A stretch of 5,330 bases of DNA from Flavobacteriaceae bacterium (GTDB taxonomy: Bacteria; Bacteroidota; Bacteroidia; Flavobacteriales; Weeksellaceae). The stretch lies in NCBI GenBank assembly GCA_031273305.1, contig JAISSC010000127.1, forward strand, positions 1-5,330, written 5' to 3'. Of this stretch, positions 1 to 5,311 are shown in pieces. The notes beneath the pieces are model-generated. The model saw nothing but the letters and a program-made list of their open reading frames with translations. It searched no databases and was not told where the DNA came from. Within the stretch, counting starts at the first letter, position 1, and every line of letters begins with the position of its first letter. The translations under genes and the position numbers were made by a program.

Positions 1-25
1 ATGAACAATCCCCCACCCATAACGG

Positions 26-40
26 CATTCCGGAGGAATG
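26..40. repeat. Small REP-like hairpin
   Basis: Perfect 6-bp arms (CATTCC / GGAATG) surround a GGA loop. The form, a short perfect stem with a 3-nt loop, matches the other hairpins in this flank. I have the impression that this motif recurs between genes in Bacteroidota genomes, but cannot confirm it from one copy. There is no T-tract on either side, so it is not a good intrinsic terminator. Confidence 0.45.
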
Positions 41-93
41 TAACATTATTCAATTATCTTTCATCATATTCCAATTCAAAAAATTATAATGTG

Positions 94-114
94 CTTAACC
101 CGAACTCACGTTAA
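94..114 (-). repeat. Partial copy (A) of the 25-bp gene-end repeat
   Basis: These 21 bases match 568-588 at 20 of 21 positions, in the same orientation, and match the inverse of the right-flank copy at 5055-5079. The shared core on the minus strand is GTGAGTTCGGG. The four bases furthest downstream in the other copies are not conserved here. No gene end is visible next to this copy inside the window. Strand is given so that all copies read GTGAGTTCGGG in the stated direction. Confidence 0.75.
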
Positions 115-282
115 TATAAGGTATAAGGTTAGATGCCAACAATATTTCCTGACTTTAACACTTTCAATAGCCTTGTTTACAACTATGTGATGGTCAATAT
201 TTTATAATGGTGATAACGATGCCAAAAATGGTTGGTGATCTATAATTTTTGCAACACCAATTTGGGTGACGTAAGCATAAAA

Positions 283-297
283 AAGCCTGAAAGGCTT
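283..297. repeat. REP-like hairpin with GAA loop
   Basis: Perfect 6-bp arms (AAGCCT / AGGCTT) enclose a GAA loop. It is the same stem-loop type as 352-364 and 5216-5230 (CCTGAAAGG core), so three copies of this hairpin family are present in the window. It lies 6 bases before the composite element at 304-368, giving the order small hairpin, large hairpin, small hairpin. Confidence 0.55.
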
Positions 298-303
298 GAT
301 TTT

Positions 304-368
304 CATAACCGCAGGTCGCCGACCTGCGGAAATAGTAACCTCCCAAACAATTGCCTGAAAGGCAGGAC
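304..368 (+). repeat. Composite two-hairpin REP element, copy 1
   Basis: The element starts CATAACCGCAGGTC and ends AGGCAGGAC. The first hairpin (309-329) has perfect 9-bp GC-rich arms (CCGCAGGTC) around a GCC loop. The second (352-364) has 5-bp arms (TGCCT) around a GAA loop. The same arrangement recurs in the same orientation at 5171-5233. There the arms are conserved, the large loop differs (AGC) and the linker has drifted. Conservation of stems with variable loop and linker suggests a mobile or structurally selected REP unit, such as those spread by IS200-like RAYT transposases. None is encoded here. Confidence 0.75.
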
Positions 369-474
369 TAACAATAAATGAATATGGAAATTACCTGTGC
401 GAGGGATAGTAGTGGAGTGTGGCAATCTTGACAATGATAACGTGAACGACATAACGGGGAGACACCCAAATTGG

Positions 475-507
475 GACGTCTCTACGTCATTCTTCCATCA
501 ATGATGG
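475..507. repeat. Two adjacent short hairpins
   Basis: GACGT arms with a CTCT loop lie at 475-488, and CCATC arms with an AAT loop at 495-507, separated by 6 bases. Each stem is only 5 bp, so each alone would be unremarkable. They are listed because they continue the run of palindromes leading to the strong hairpin at 535-561. No T-tract follows either. Confidence 0.3.
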
Positions 508-534
508 CTGTAACTTACTGTATATCAATTGGTT

Positions 535-561
535 GTGCGGCTTTGCTTCGCAAAGCCGCAC
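535..561. repeat. Strong 12-bp perfect hairpin downstream of the SPFH gene
   Basis: Perfect 12-bp arms (GTGCGGCTTTGC) enclose a TTC loop. It is the strongest palindrome in the left flank. It sits 29 bases beyond the stop codon of the minus-strand SPFH gene, where a terminator would be expected. Reading the minus strand, however, no U-tract follows (AACCAATTG). It is more likely a REP element that stabilises or ends the message by blocking 3' exonucleases than a classical intrinsic terminator. Confidence 0.65.
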
Positions 562-563
562 TC

Positions 564-588
564 CGTTCTTATCCCGAACTCACGTTAA
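564..588 (-). repeat. Copy B of the 25-bp gene-end repeat
   Basis: These 25 bases match the inverse of 5055-5079 at 24 of 25 positions. On the minus strand the repeat begins one base after the TAG stop of the SPFH gene and runs TTAACGTGAGTTCGGG onward. The copy at 5055-5079 stands in the same orientation relative to the gene upstream of it, although that gene lies on the opposite strand. The repeat is followed at 535-561 by the strong hairpin. Its family is unknown to me. It could be an IS end, a REP unit or a transcript 3'-end element. Confidence 0.8.
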
Positions 589-589
589 C

Positions 590-1516
590 CTACTTTTCTT
601 TCATCTGTTCTCCTACTTGTTGAGAAGCAGCAAAAGAAGTTATCATATTGTTTAGCATATCGCTTGCCGCACTCGGATTATTCGGCAACAAGATAAGATT
701 AGAACGTGAACTTGCTCCTATGGAATTCAAGGTATCATAATGTTGCGTTACCACTATCAGGGAAGAGGCTTCCTGAGAGTTTATATTCACTCCGTTCAAA
801 ACTTTCACCGATTCTTCCAGTCCGCGTGCAATTTCCCTCCTCTGGTCGGCAATACCTTTTCCTTGTAACTGTTTACTTTCTGCTTCTGCCTTTGCCTTTG
901 CAACAATTTTTATCCGTTCTGCTTCTGCTTCATATTCTGCTGCTATTTTTTCACGTTCTGCCGAATTAATCCGGTTCATTGCGTGTTTTACCTGCTCATC
1001 CGGGTCTATATCGGTTACTAACGCTTTCACAATGCTATATCCATAACTTTGCATGGCTTCCTGCAACTCGCTTTTCACTGCAATGGCTATATCATCTTTT
1101 CTCTCAAAAACATCATCTAAACGCAGCTTTGGAACTTCCGCACGTACTACGTCAAACACATAAGAGGTGATCTGTGCATAAGAATTTTGCAATTTATAAA
1201 AGGCATCATACACCGCTGTTTGTACGACCTGATACTGAACCGATACTTTCAACTTAACAAAAACATCATCTTTAGTTTTTGTTTCTATCATAACATCTAA
1301 CTGTTGTATCTTCAGATTTACTTTTCCTGCAACCGTATCAATCACCGGTATCTTAAAATTAAATCCCGCCTGACGGATAGACTGAAATTTCCCGAATCTT
1401 TCCACAACTGCCGTTGTCTGCTGTTTCACAATAAAAAATGCCCCCAATACGGCAAAAATAAAAATCAGAACTATAAGTCCGAAAATCAATGAGACAAATC
1501 CTCCAAAAACTTCCAT
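590..1516 (-). CDS. Membrane-anchored SPFH/band-7 protein, HIR-like
   Basis: This 308-residue protein belongs to the stomatin/prohibitin/flotillin/HflK-C superfamily, whose members oligomerise on membranes, organise microdomains and often modulate proteases. An N-terminal hydrophobic helix (about 8-30) anchors it. The SPFH domain follows (about 31-180, starting VKQQTTAVVERFGKF), then an Ala/Glu/Lys-rich coiled coil (about 184-235, with AEAERIKIVAKAKAEAESK) and a C-terminal oligomerisation region (VVTQHYDTLNSIGASS, 255-270). From memory, ETKTKDDVFV, YVFDVVRAEVPKLRLDDVFE and AYGYxIV-like segments strongly resemble plant hypersensitive-induced-reaction proteins. The length fits QmcA/HIR-type members. 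The start is the only ATG preceding the membrane helix, and no Shine-Dalgarno is evident. It lies 71 bp after prfB on the same strand, so co-transcription is possible. A degenerate -7 box (TATCATTG, 1554-1561) could also serve it. No NfeD partner is adjacent. Family is certain, role inferred. Confidence 0.93.
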   Translation of the reverse strand: MEVFGGFVSLIFGLIVLIFIFAVLGAFFIVKQQTTAVVERFGKFQSIRQAGFNFKIPVIDTVAGKVNLKIQQLDVMIETKTKDDVFVKLKVSVQYQVVQTAVYDAFYKLQNSYAQITSYVFDVVRAEVPKLRLDDVFERKDDIAIAVKSELQEAMQSYGYSIVKALVTDIDPDEQVKHAMNRINSAEREKIAAEYEAEAERIKIVAKAKAEAESKQLQGKGIADQRREIARGLEESVKVLNGVNINSQEASSLIVVTQHYDTLNSIGASSRSNLILLPNNPSAASDMLNNMITSFAASQQVGEQMKEK

Positions 1517-1587
1517 AATTAAATTACTTTATATTTGTTATTAATTTTATTTACAATGATAGTGATTTATATTTAAAAAACCGGTAT

Positions 1588-2709
1588 TTATTTTTGAAGT
1601 TTCTGCCCCATCAGCATTAAATACGACTTTAAAAATTCATCCAGATTTCCATTCATAACCGAATCCACATCGGAAGTTTCCATTCCCGTGCGAACATCTT
1701 TTACTAAACGATAGGGTTGCATTACATAATTCCTTATCTGACTTCCCCACTCTATTTTCATCTTACCGGCTTCTATTTCCTCACGTCGGGCATTTCGTTT
1801 TTCCAGTTCTATCTCGAATAATCTGGATTTTAACAACTGCGTAGCCTTCTCCTTATTTTGAAGCTGAGAACGGCTCTCGGTGTTTTCAATGATAATCTCC
1901 TTTTCTTCTCCGGTTGTTTCTTCTTTGTACTTATACCGTAAACGAACTCCTGTTTCCACTTTGTTCACATTTTGCCCTCCGGCTCCGCTCGAACGGAATG
2001 TATCCCATGAAACGGACGACTGATTAATTTGAATATCAATGGAATCATCTACCAGCGGATAAACATAGACGGAGGCAAAAGAGGTATGTCTTTTCGCATT
2101 GGAATCGAAAGGGGAGATACGTACTAACCTGTGTACTCCGTTTTCTCCTTTTAAGTAACCAAAGGCATAATCTCCCTCTATTTCCAAAGTTACCGTTTTT
2201 ATCCCCGCAACATCTCCCGACTGATAATTGAGTTCTTTTATCTTAAAATTATGCTTTTCTGCCCACATGATATACATCCTCATCAACATACTTGCCCAAT
2301 CACAACTTTCCGTGCCTCCGGCTCCGGAGGTTATTTGCAACACTGCGCTCAAATCATCTCCCTCCGAAGAAAGCATATTTTTAAATTCTATATTTTCTAA
2401 TAATTCCGATACTTTCCGATATTGCTCTTCTACTTCTTCCTCCAAAACTTCTCCCTCTTTATAAAAATCAAAAAGCACGGTTAAATCCTCATATTGTGCC
2501 TTAATGTCATGGTACTCCTCCACCCACCTCTTTTTTATCCGTAATTGTTTCAACAGGGTCTCCGCCTGTTTAGGATTATCCCAAAAGGAAGAATCGGAAG
2601 ACTTCTCCTCCTCATTATGAATCTCTACCTGCTTCTTTTCTATCTCTAAATATTCATATAGGTCTTGAATACGGACTTGTAATTCTTTAAGATTTTCCTG
2701 AGTAATCAT
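1588..2709 (-). CDS. prfB: Peptide chain release factor 2 (RF2)
   Basis: RF2 recognises UAA and UGA stop codons in the ribosomal A site and triggers hydrolysis of peptidyl-tRNA in the cytoplasm. In the 373-residue product the N-terminal helical domain is followed by a conserved core (TSGAGGTESCDWASM, about 127-141). The SPF anticodon-like tripeptide that distinguishes RF2 from RF1 lies at 199-201 (HRLVRISPFDS), and the catalytic GGQ at 244-246 (RSSGAGGQNVNKVE). GSQIRNYV and RTGMETS follow near the C-terminus. The start is placed at MITQENLKEL. The frame remains open 24 codons further upstream to 2781, but that extension is hydrophobic, unlike RF2, and would precede the likely promoter. Many bacterial prfB genes carry an in-frame UGA after Tyr-Leu near codon 25. 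Here Tyr-Leu-Glu (TTA GAG, 2644-2649) reads straight through, so frameshift autoregulation is absent. Length is normal. Confidence 0.97.
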   Translation of the reverse strand: MITQENLKELQVRIQDLYEYLEIEKKQVEIHNEEEKSSDSSFWDNPKQAETLLKQLRIKKRWVEEYHDIKAQYEDLTVLFDFYKEGEVLEEEVEEQYRKVSELLENIEFKNMLSSEGDDLSAVLQITSGAGGTESCDWASMLMRMYIMWAEKHNFKIKELNYQSGDVAGIKTVTLEIEGDYAFGYLKGENGVHRLVRISPFDSNAKRHTSFASVYVYPLVDDSIDIQINQSSVSWDTFRSSGAGGQNVNKVETGVRLRYKYKEETTGEEKEIIIENTESRSQLQNKEKATQLLKSRLFEIELEKRNARREEIEAGKMKIEWGSQIRNYVMQPYRLVKDVRTGMETSDVDSVMNGNLDEFLKSYLMLMGQKLQK

Positions 2710-2717
2710 ATTGGATA

Positions 2718-2725
2718 CAAAAATA
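2718..2725 (-). promoter_or_regulatory. Possible Bacteroidota -7 box for prfB
   Basis: On the minus strand this reads TATTTTTG, a perfect match to the Bacteroidota -7 consensus TAnnTTTG. No good TTG is found at the expected -33 distance. If used, transcription would begin only a few bases before the ATG at 2709, giving an almost leaderless mRNA, and would exclude the longer open frame starting at 2781. In AT-rich DNA such an 8-mer can occur by chance. Confidence 0.33.
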
Positions 2726-2770
2726 CAATGTAAATAATAAAAAACCGTAAGACATGAAATAAAAATATTT

Positions 2771-2794
2771 TGCCGATTCAACTGCCGATTTAAC
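2771..2794. repeat. 12-bp tandem repeat in the divergent intergenic region
   Basis: TGCCGATTCAAC (2771-2782) is followed directly by TGCCGATTTAAC (2783-2794), with one mismatch. It lies between two divergent genes, about 46 bases upstream of the candidate prfB -7 box and about 108 bases upstream of that for the peptidase gene. Two helical-turn-spaced copies could be a regulator site, but no regulator is encoded nearby and the function is unknown. Confidence 0.5.
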
Positions 2795-2901
2795 TAATGG
2801 TGCATCACTAGGCTAAGTTCGCATAAAAAACTGTCTTCTTAATATTAATGAAAGATACTTAACGCTATAAATTATTTTTATAACCCAATTAAATAATTTT
2901 A

Positions 2902-2909
2902 TATATTTG
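2902..2909 (+). promoter_or_regulatory. Bacteroidota -7 promoter box for the C1 peptidase gene
   Basis: TATATTTG matches the TAnnTTTG consensus exactly and lies 26 bases before the ATG at 2936. That predicts a start site near 2914-2916 and a short AT-rich leader of about 20 bases. The -33 region is only a T-rich run (about 2873-2879) without a clear TTG. The leader lacks a Shine-Dalgarno sequence, as is usual in this phylum. Confidence 0.6.
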
Positions 2910-2935
2910 CAGAAACAAATACTAATTATATTATT

Positions 2936-4966
2936 ATGAAAACACTAACTTTTATTAAGAAAATCATTCCTTTGTTTACTCTTCTTCTTTTTATCACTCA
3001 ATCCTGTAAAGATGATGATCTAACTGAGCAGGATGGAAATCAACCACCGACGGAAACACTATATGCATTTGGCTTGATTAAGGCAACTGAGGAAGATTGG
3101 GCAGGTATTCCTGTTCTGACAGATGTATCCCAGTTAAACGGACTGCCGGGAGCCGGAAGTTCCAAGTCAGCTGCTGGTGATTATGCAGTACCTAACTATG
3201 AAGAGCTTCCGGTTTTTGATCAGGGGGGAGGAACATGCGTATCTATTTCAGTAGCACAAGGCTTAGCATTAATGATAAGGAATTATACCGGAATGCCTTT
3301 TAAAAAGCCGGAATTATATAAAAATAGTTACGATGATTACGGGAACTTAGAAAATGCCAGATTCTTTAGCGTAAATTTTTTACATTATTATGGTGTTTTA
3401 AATTATTATAACTCTGCTACTCCGGAAAATAAGATTAAGATCGATATATCTACCCCGGAAAAGATAGCTCAACAAGGAACTAATTTGCCATCAGTTTTTA
3501 ATGTTTTAAAGGATAAGGGTGTCCCTGTAGTTACATACTCACCTTATCAATGTGGGTATCAATATGATAAAGTTACTAAACCTACTCCGGAAGCTGAAAC
3601 AGCAGCACTTTTCCAAAAGAATCATCAATTTAATCTTGATTTTTATCAAAATTGGCATATAAAGGAAGTTAGCGTACAATTGCTAAAAGATATTCTTCAA
3701 ACTAAGAAGTTACCTATTTTCTTTGGAATGGATATTCCAATAGTTCAGGGTGAACCGCTACTCGGAATAGACTATGGAGAAGAAAAAATGATAACAAATG
3801 ATCAAATAATTAATTGGCTCAAAGACCCTAAGTTAGAAGGATATGGACCACATCAAATGACTATTGTTGATTATGATCCCGGTAAGAACGCATTTAAAGT
3901 CTTAAATTCATGGGGGAGTTGGTGGGGTAAAAATGGTTGGTTTTGGATGGATGCCGATATAGTGGAGGAAATTTATACCTCTCCTGATGGCGATGTTGGT
4001 CCTATAATATATGATTTTGGGGTTATTAGTTTTGCAGAACCTCATCCTACCGGAAAGGCTGTAGAATCCTTATTATATGAATTTAATGGATATAAAGAAT
4101 ACATAGGGGTTAAGTATTCTACGAAAGGAATTAGTTTTGGCACGAAGGGGGCAAATCCCGGAACTATCGTTGTAGACCAAGAGGGATATATTGAATATCC
4201 TGCGGAGACAGTAATACCAAAGAACGGAACGATAGAATTAGTTTTTAAAGTGACAGATTTTTATCATAATCTGGTTGATGAAAATACCGGAAAATATCCT
4301 GCGCAATCTGCAAAAATGATTGATTCAATATGGACTGATATAGATAATCCTAACGGATGGAAAGACAGACAAAATTCAACTGTAATATTTTCATCTTACA
4401 CCAGTAGCACAGGTAAAGATACCAAAGATGGATTTTCATTAATGATGAATAAAGCAGGGAAAGTTTGGCTTGAAGTAGGGAATAAAGACTTTATTGAGCC
4501 TAAAGAAGATGAATTAGAAAATGCACAACAACAGATCATATATGATATTTATGAGTTTTTAGGAACCATTGATACATCAGGCAATACATGGAATAAGATA
4601 GCTTTATCATTTGACAGTAATGGAGATATTATAATGTTCATAAATGGAACAGGTTCTATTTTTAAAGGTACACCCCATAAATCTATTAATACATCTCAAA
4701 AGAATTTTACTTTAGGACATAGTTATACTACCAGAAGACCTTTTATTTATAAAATTTTTGAAGTTGATAATAACGGAATAAAAGAATTTAAAACCGCCAC
4801 TGTATATAAGCATCAGTTGAGAGAAGGGTTTATAGGTAATATAAAGACATTTAGAACCTCGAAAGAACCCAAAGACTGGTTTGTAATTTATGAAAATACG
4901 GCGAGTAATAAAAATCCCGCAGCAGGAAAATTGACAGAGTTAAAAAAGAAGAAAACAGGCTATTAG
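2936..4966 (+). CDS. Surface lipoprotein with papain-like (C1) peptidase and LamG-like domains
   Basis: This 676-residue protein is predicted to be a surface-exposed cysteine peptidase with a carbohydrate- or protein-binding domain. Residues 1-23 form a lipoprotein signal peptide with Cys24 as the lipidation site. The following KDDD resembles the Bacteroidota lipoprotein export signal that sends proteins to the cell surface. In the C1 domain (about 85-366), Gln96 (VFDQGGGTC) would form the oxyanion hole, Cys101 is the nucleophile, His306 (GYGPHQMTIVDYD) the base and Asn324 (LNSWGSWWGKNGW) the third residue. The papain WAF after the nucleophile is replaced by VSI, and the Gln-Cys spacing is 5, not 6. 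Residues about 378-640 look like a LamG/concanavalin-type jelly roll (GTIELVFKV, NTWNKIALSFDSNGDIIMFING, FIGNIKTFR). There is no long inhibitory propeptide. The gene stands alone, with its own promoter box and terminator. The substrate is unknown. Fold is secure, activity and location inferred. Confidence 0.88.
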   Translation: MKTLTFIKKIIPLFTLLLFITQSCKDDDLTEQDGNQPPTETLYAFGLIKATEEDWAGIPVLTDVSQLNGLPGAGSSKSAAGDYAVPNYEELPVFDQGGGTCVSISVAQGLALMIRNYTGMPFKKPELYKNSYDDYGNLENARFFSVNFLHYYGVLNYYNSATPENKIKIDISTPEKIAQQGTNLPSVFNVLKDKGVPVVTYSPYQCGYQYDKVTKPTPEAETAALFQKNHQFNLDFYQNWHIKEVSVQLLKDILQTKKLPIFFGMDIPIVQGEPLLGIDYGEEKMITNDQIINWLKDPKLEGYGPHQMTIVDYDPGKNAFKVLNSWGSWWGKNGWFWMDADIVEEIYTSPDGDVGPIIYDFGVISFAEPHPTGKAVESLLYEFNGYKEYIGVKYSTKGISFGTKGANPGTIVVDQEGYIEYPAETVIPKNGTIELVFKVTDFYHNLVDENTGKYPAQSAKMIDSIWTDIDNPNGWKDRQNSTVIFSSYTSSTGKDTKDGFSLMMNKAGKVWLEVGNKDFIEPKEDELENAQQQIIYDIYEFLGTIDTSGNTWNKIALSFDSNGDIIMFINGTGSIFKGTPHKSINTSQKNFTLGHSYTTRRPFIYKIFEVDNNGIKEFKTATVYKHQLREGFIGNIKTFRTSKEPKDWFVIYENTASNKNPAAGKLTELKKKKTGY

Positions 4967-4999
4967 ATATAATATTTTAAAGCCGTTATATTAGAACTG

Positions 5000-5035
5000 C
5001 CCCCAAAATATCTGAAATTTTGGGGGTATTTTTAT
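5000..5035 (+). terminator. Intrinsic terminator of the C1 peptidase gene
   Basis: Perfect 10-bp arms (CCCCCAAAAT, 5000-5009, with its complement at 5017-5026) enclose a 7-nt loop and are followed by TATTTTTAT. It begins 33 bases after the TAG stop. There is no T-tract on the other strand, so it acts in the plus direction only. It is the one classical Rho-independent terminator in the window. Confidence 0.9.
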
Positions 5036-5054
5036 GAAAAATTTGTAGGTTCAA

Positions 5055-5079
5055 TTAACCTGAGTTCGGGATAAGAACG
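5055..5079 (+). repeat. Copy C of the 25-bp gene-end repeat
   Basis: This copy is the inverse of 564-588 with a single difference (CCTGAG here, CGTGAG there). It starts 20 bases after the terminator T-tract of the peptidase gene and points in the direction of that gene's transcription, as copy B does for the SPFH gene. Together B and C form a 24/25 inverted repeat enclosing all three genes. The IS-end-like 16-mer begins 2 bases later. Confidence 0.8.
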
Positions 5080-5080
5080 A

Positions 5081-5096
5081 GAGGCTGTCCAAAAAG
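5081..5096 (+). repeat. IS-end-like 16-mer, copy 1
   Basis: GAGGCTGTCCAAAAAG is identical to 5239-5254 in the same orientation. It resembles the GGCTGTCxCAAAA-type termini I associate with IS1182-like and related insertion sequences, but no transposase is linked. An imperfect 7-bp complement (CAACCTC, 5101-5107) follows, allowing a small hairpin. It is probably a remnant terminus or part of a repeat family. Confidence 0.6.
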
Positions 5097-5170
5097 TGAG
5101 CAACCTCTTTCCTGACTTTGACTATGCGACACTCTAAATGATTTTTTGAAATCCCGGAGGGCGGAATCTT

Positions 5171-5233
5171 CATAACCGCAGGTCAGCGACCTGCGGAGAG
5201 TACCCACCCCACTCTTTGCCTGAAAGGCAAGAC
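5171..5233 (+). repeat. Composite two-hairpin REP element, copy 2
   Basis: It has the same order as 304-368: CATAACCGCAGGTC start, a large hairpin with 9-bp arms (5176-5196, loop AGC), a divergent linker, and a small hairpin (5216-5230, TTGCCT arms, GAA loop). The end is GGCAAGAC. Stems are identical in the large hairpin and the small one is one base pair longer. It is 63 bases against 65. It is embedded between the two 16-mers at 5081 and 5239. Confidence 0.75.
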
Positions 5234-5238
5234 TAGTC

Positions 5239-5254
5239 GAGGCTGTCCAAAAAG
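5239..5254 (+). repeat. IS-end-like 16-mer, copy 2
   Basis: It is an exact direct copy of 5081-5096, 158 bases downstream. After the shared 16 bases the two sequences diverge (GTCGGCGAACCC here, TGAGCAACC there). Because the two copies are direct and not inverted, they do not bound one simple transposon. They could be nested or successive insertions, or a recombination scar around the REP element. Confidence 0.6.
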
Positions 5255-5297
5255 GTCGGCGAACCCTCTGAGAATCGCATAATATCAGGTAAGTGTC

Positions 5298-5311
5298 GTC
5301 CCATGCGGGAC
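5298..5311. repeat. Short hairpin near the window end
   Basis: GTCCC arms surround an ATGC loop. It fits the style of the other REP-like palindromes in the flank, but the stem is short and the surrounding element is cut by the window edge, so its extent cannot be judged. Confidence 0.3.

Larger units (their letters stand above)
257..474. repeat. 12-bp inverted repeat enclosing a REP cluster
   Basis: CCAATTTGGGTG at 257-268 is the exact reverse complement of bases 463-474. The pair bounds about 218 bp that contain the hairpins at 283-364. The sequence is itself nearly palindromic (CCCAA-A-TTGGG), so the pairing could reflect two related small palindromes rather than the ends of one mobile unit. 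Both are followed within a few bases by ACGT. Homology does not extend beyond 12 bp, so a miniature transposon is possible but weakly supported. Confidence 0.35.
1..589. other. Non-coding, repeat-rich intergenic stretch
   Basis: I find no credible protein or RNA gene here. The stretch is filled with short palindromes, most with 5-12 bp arms and 3-4 nt loops (26-40, 283-297, 309-329, 352-364, 475-488, 495-507, 535-561), plus two copies of a longer motif shared with the right flank (94-114 and 564-588). This density of hairpins is typical of REP/BIME-type intergenic DNA in Bacteroidota. Bases 115-250 are AT-rich and show nothing I can interpret. An open frame of 37 codons from base 1 ends inside the 94-114 repeat and is probably chance. 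Confidence 0.7.

Noticed and set aside
1..114. 37-codon open frame from the first base (MNNPPPITAFRRN...)
   Set aside because: It crosses one REP hairpin and ends inside the repeat at 94-114. The apparent start is the window edge and no promoter or family support exists.
283..368. CRISPR array
   Set aside because: The repeats are palindromes of differing sequence without uniform repeat and spacer lengths, and no cas gene is present.
535..561. Classical Rho-independent terminator for the SPFH gene
   Set aside because: The stem is strong but no T-tract follows on the minus strand, so it is listed as a REP-like hairpin.
706..1492. Three plus-strand open frames of 62-87 codons opposite the SPFH gene
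   Set aside because: They are antisense shadows of a well-supported SPFH coding sequence and have low-complexity, unrecognisable translations.
2228..2464. 78-codon plus-strand open frame opposite prfB
   Set aside because: It is antisense to the conserved RF2 core and has no independent evidence.
2710..2781. 24-residue N-terminal extension of RF2
   Set aside because: It is hydrophobic, absent from known RF2 proteins, and would lie upstream of the only candidate promoter; MITQENLKEL is the natural start.
564..5079. Composite transposon bounded by the 24/25 inverted repeat
   Set aside because: It would carry the essential prfB, there is no transposase, and a third copy at 94-114 points to a dispersed repeat family instead.
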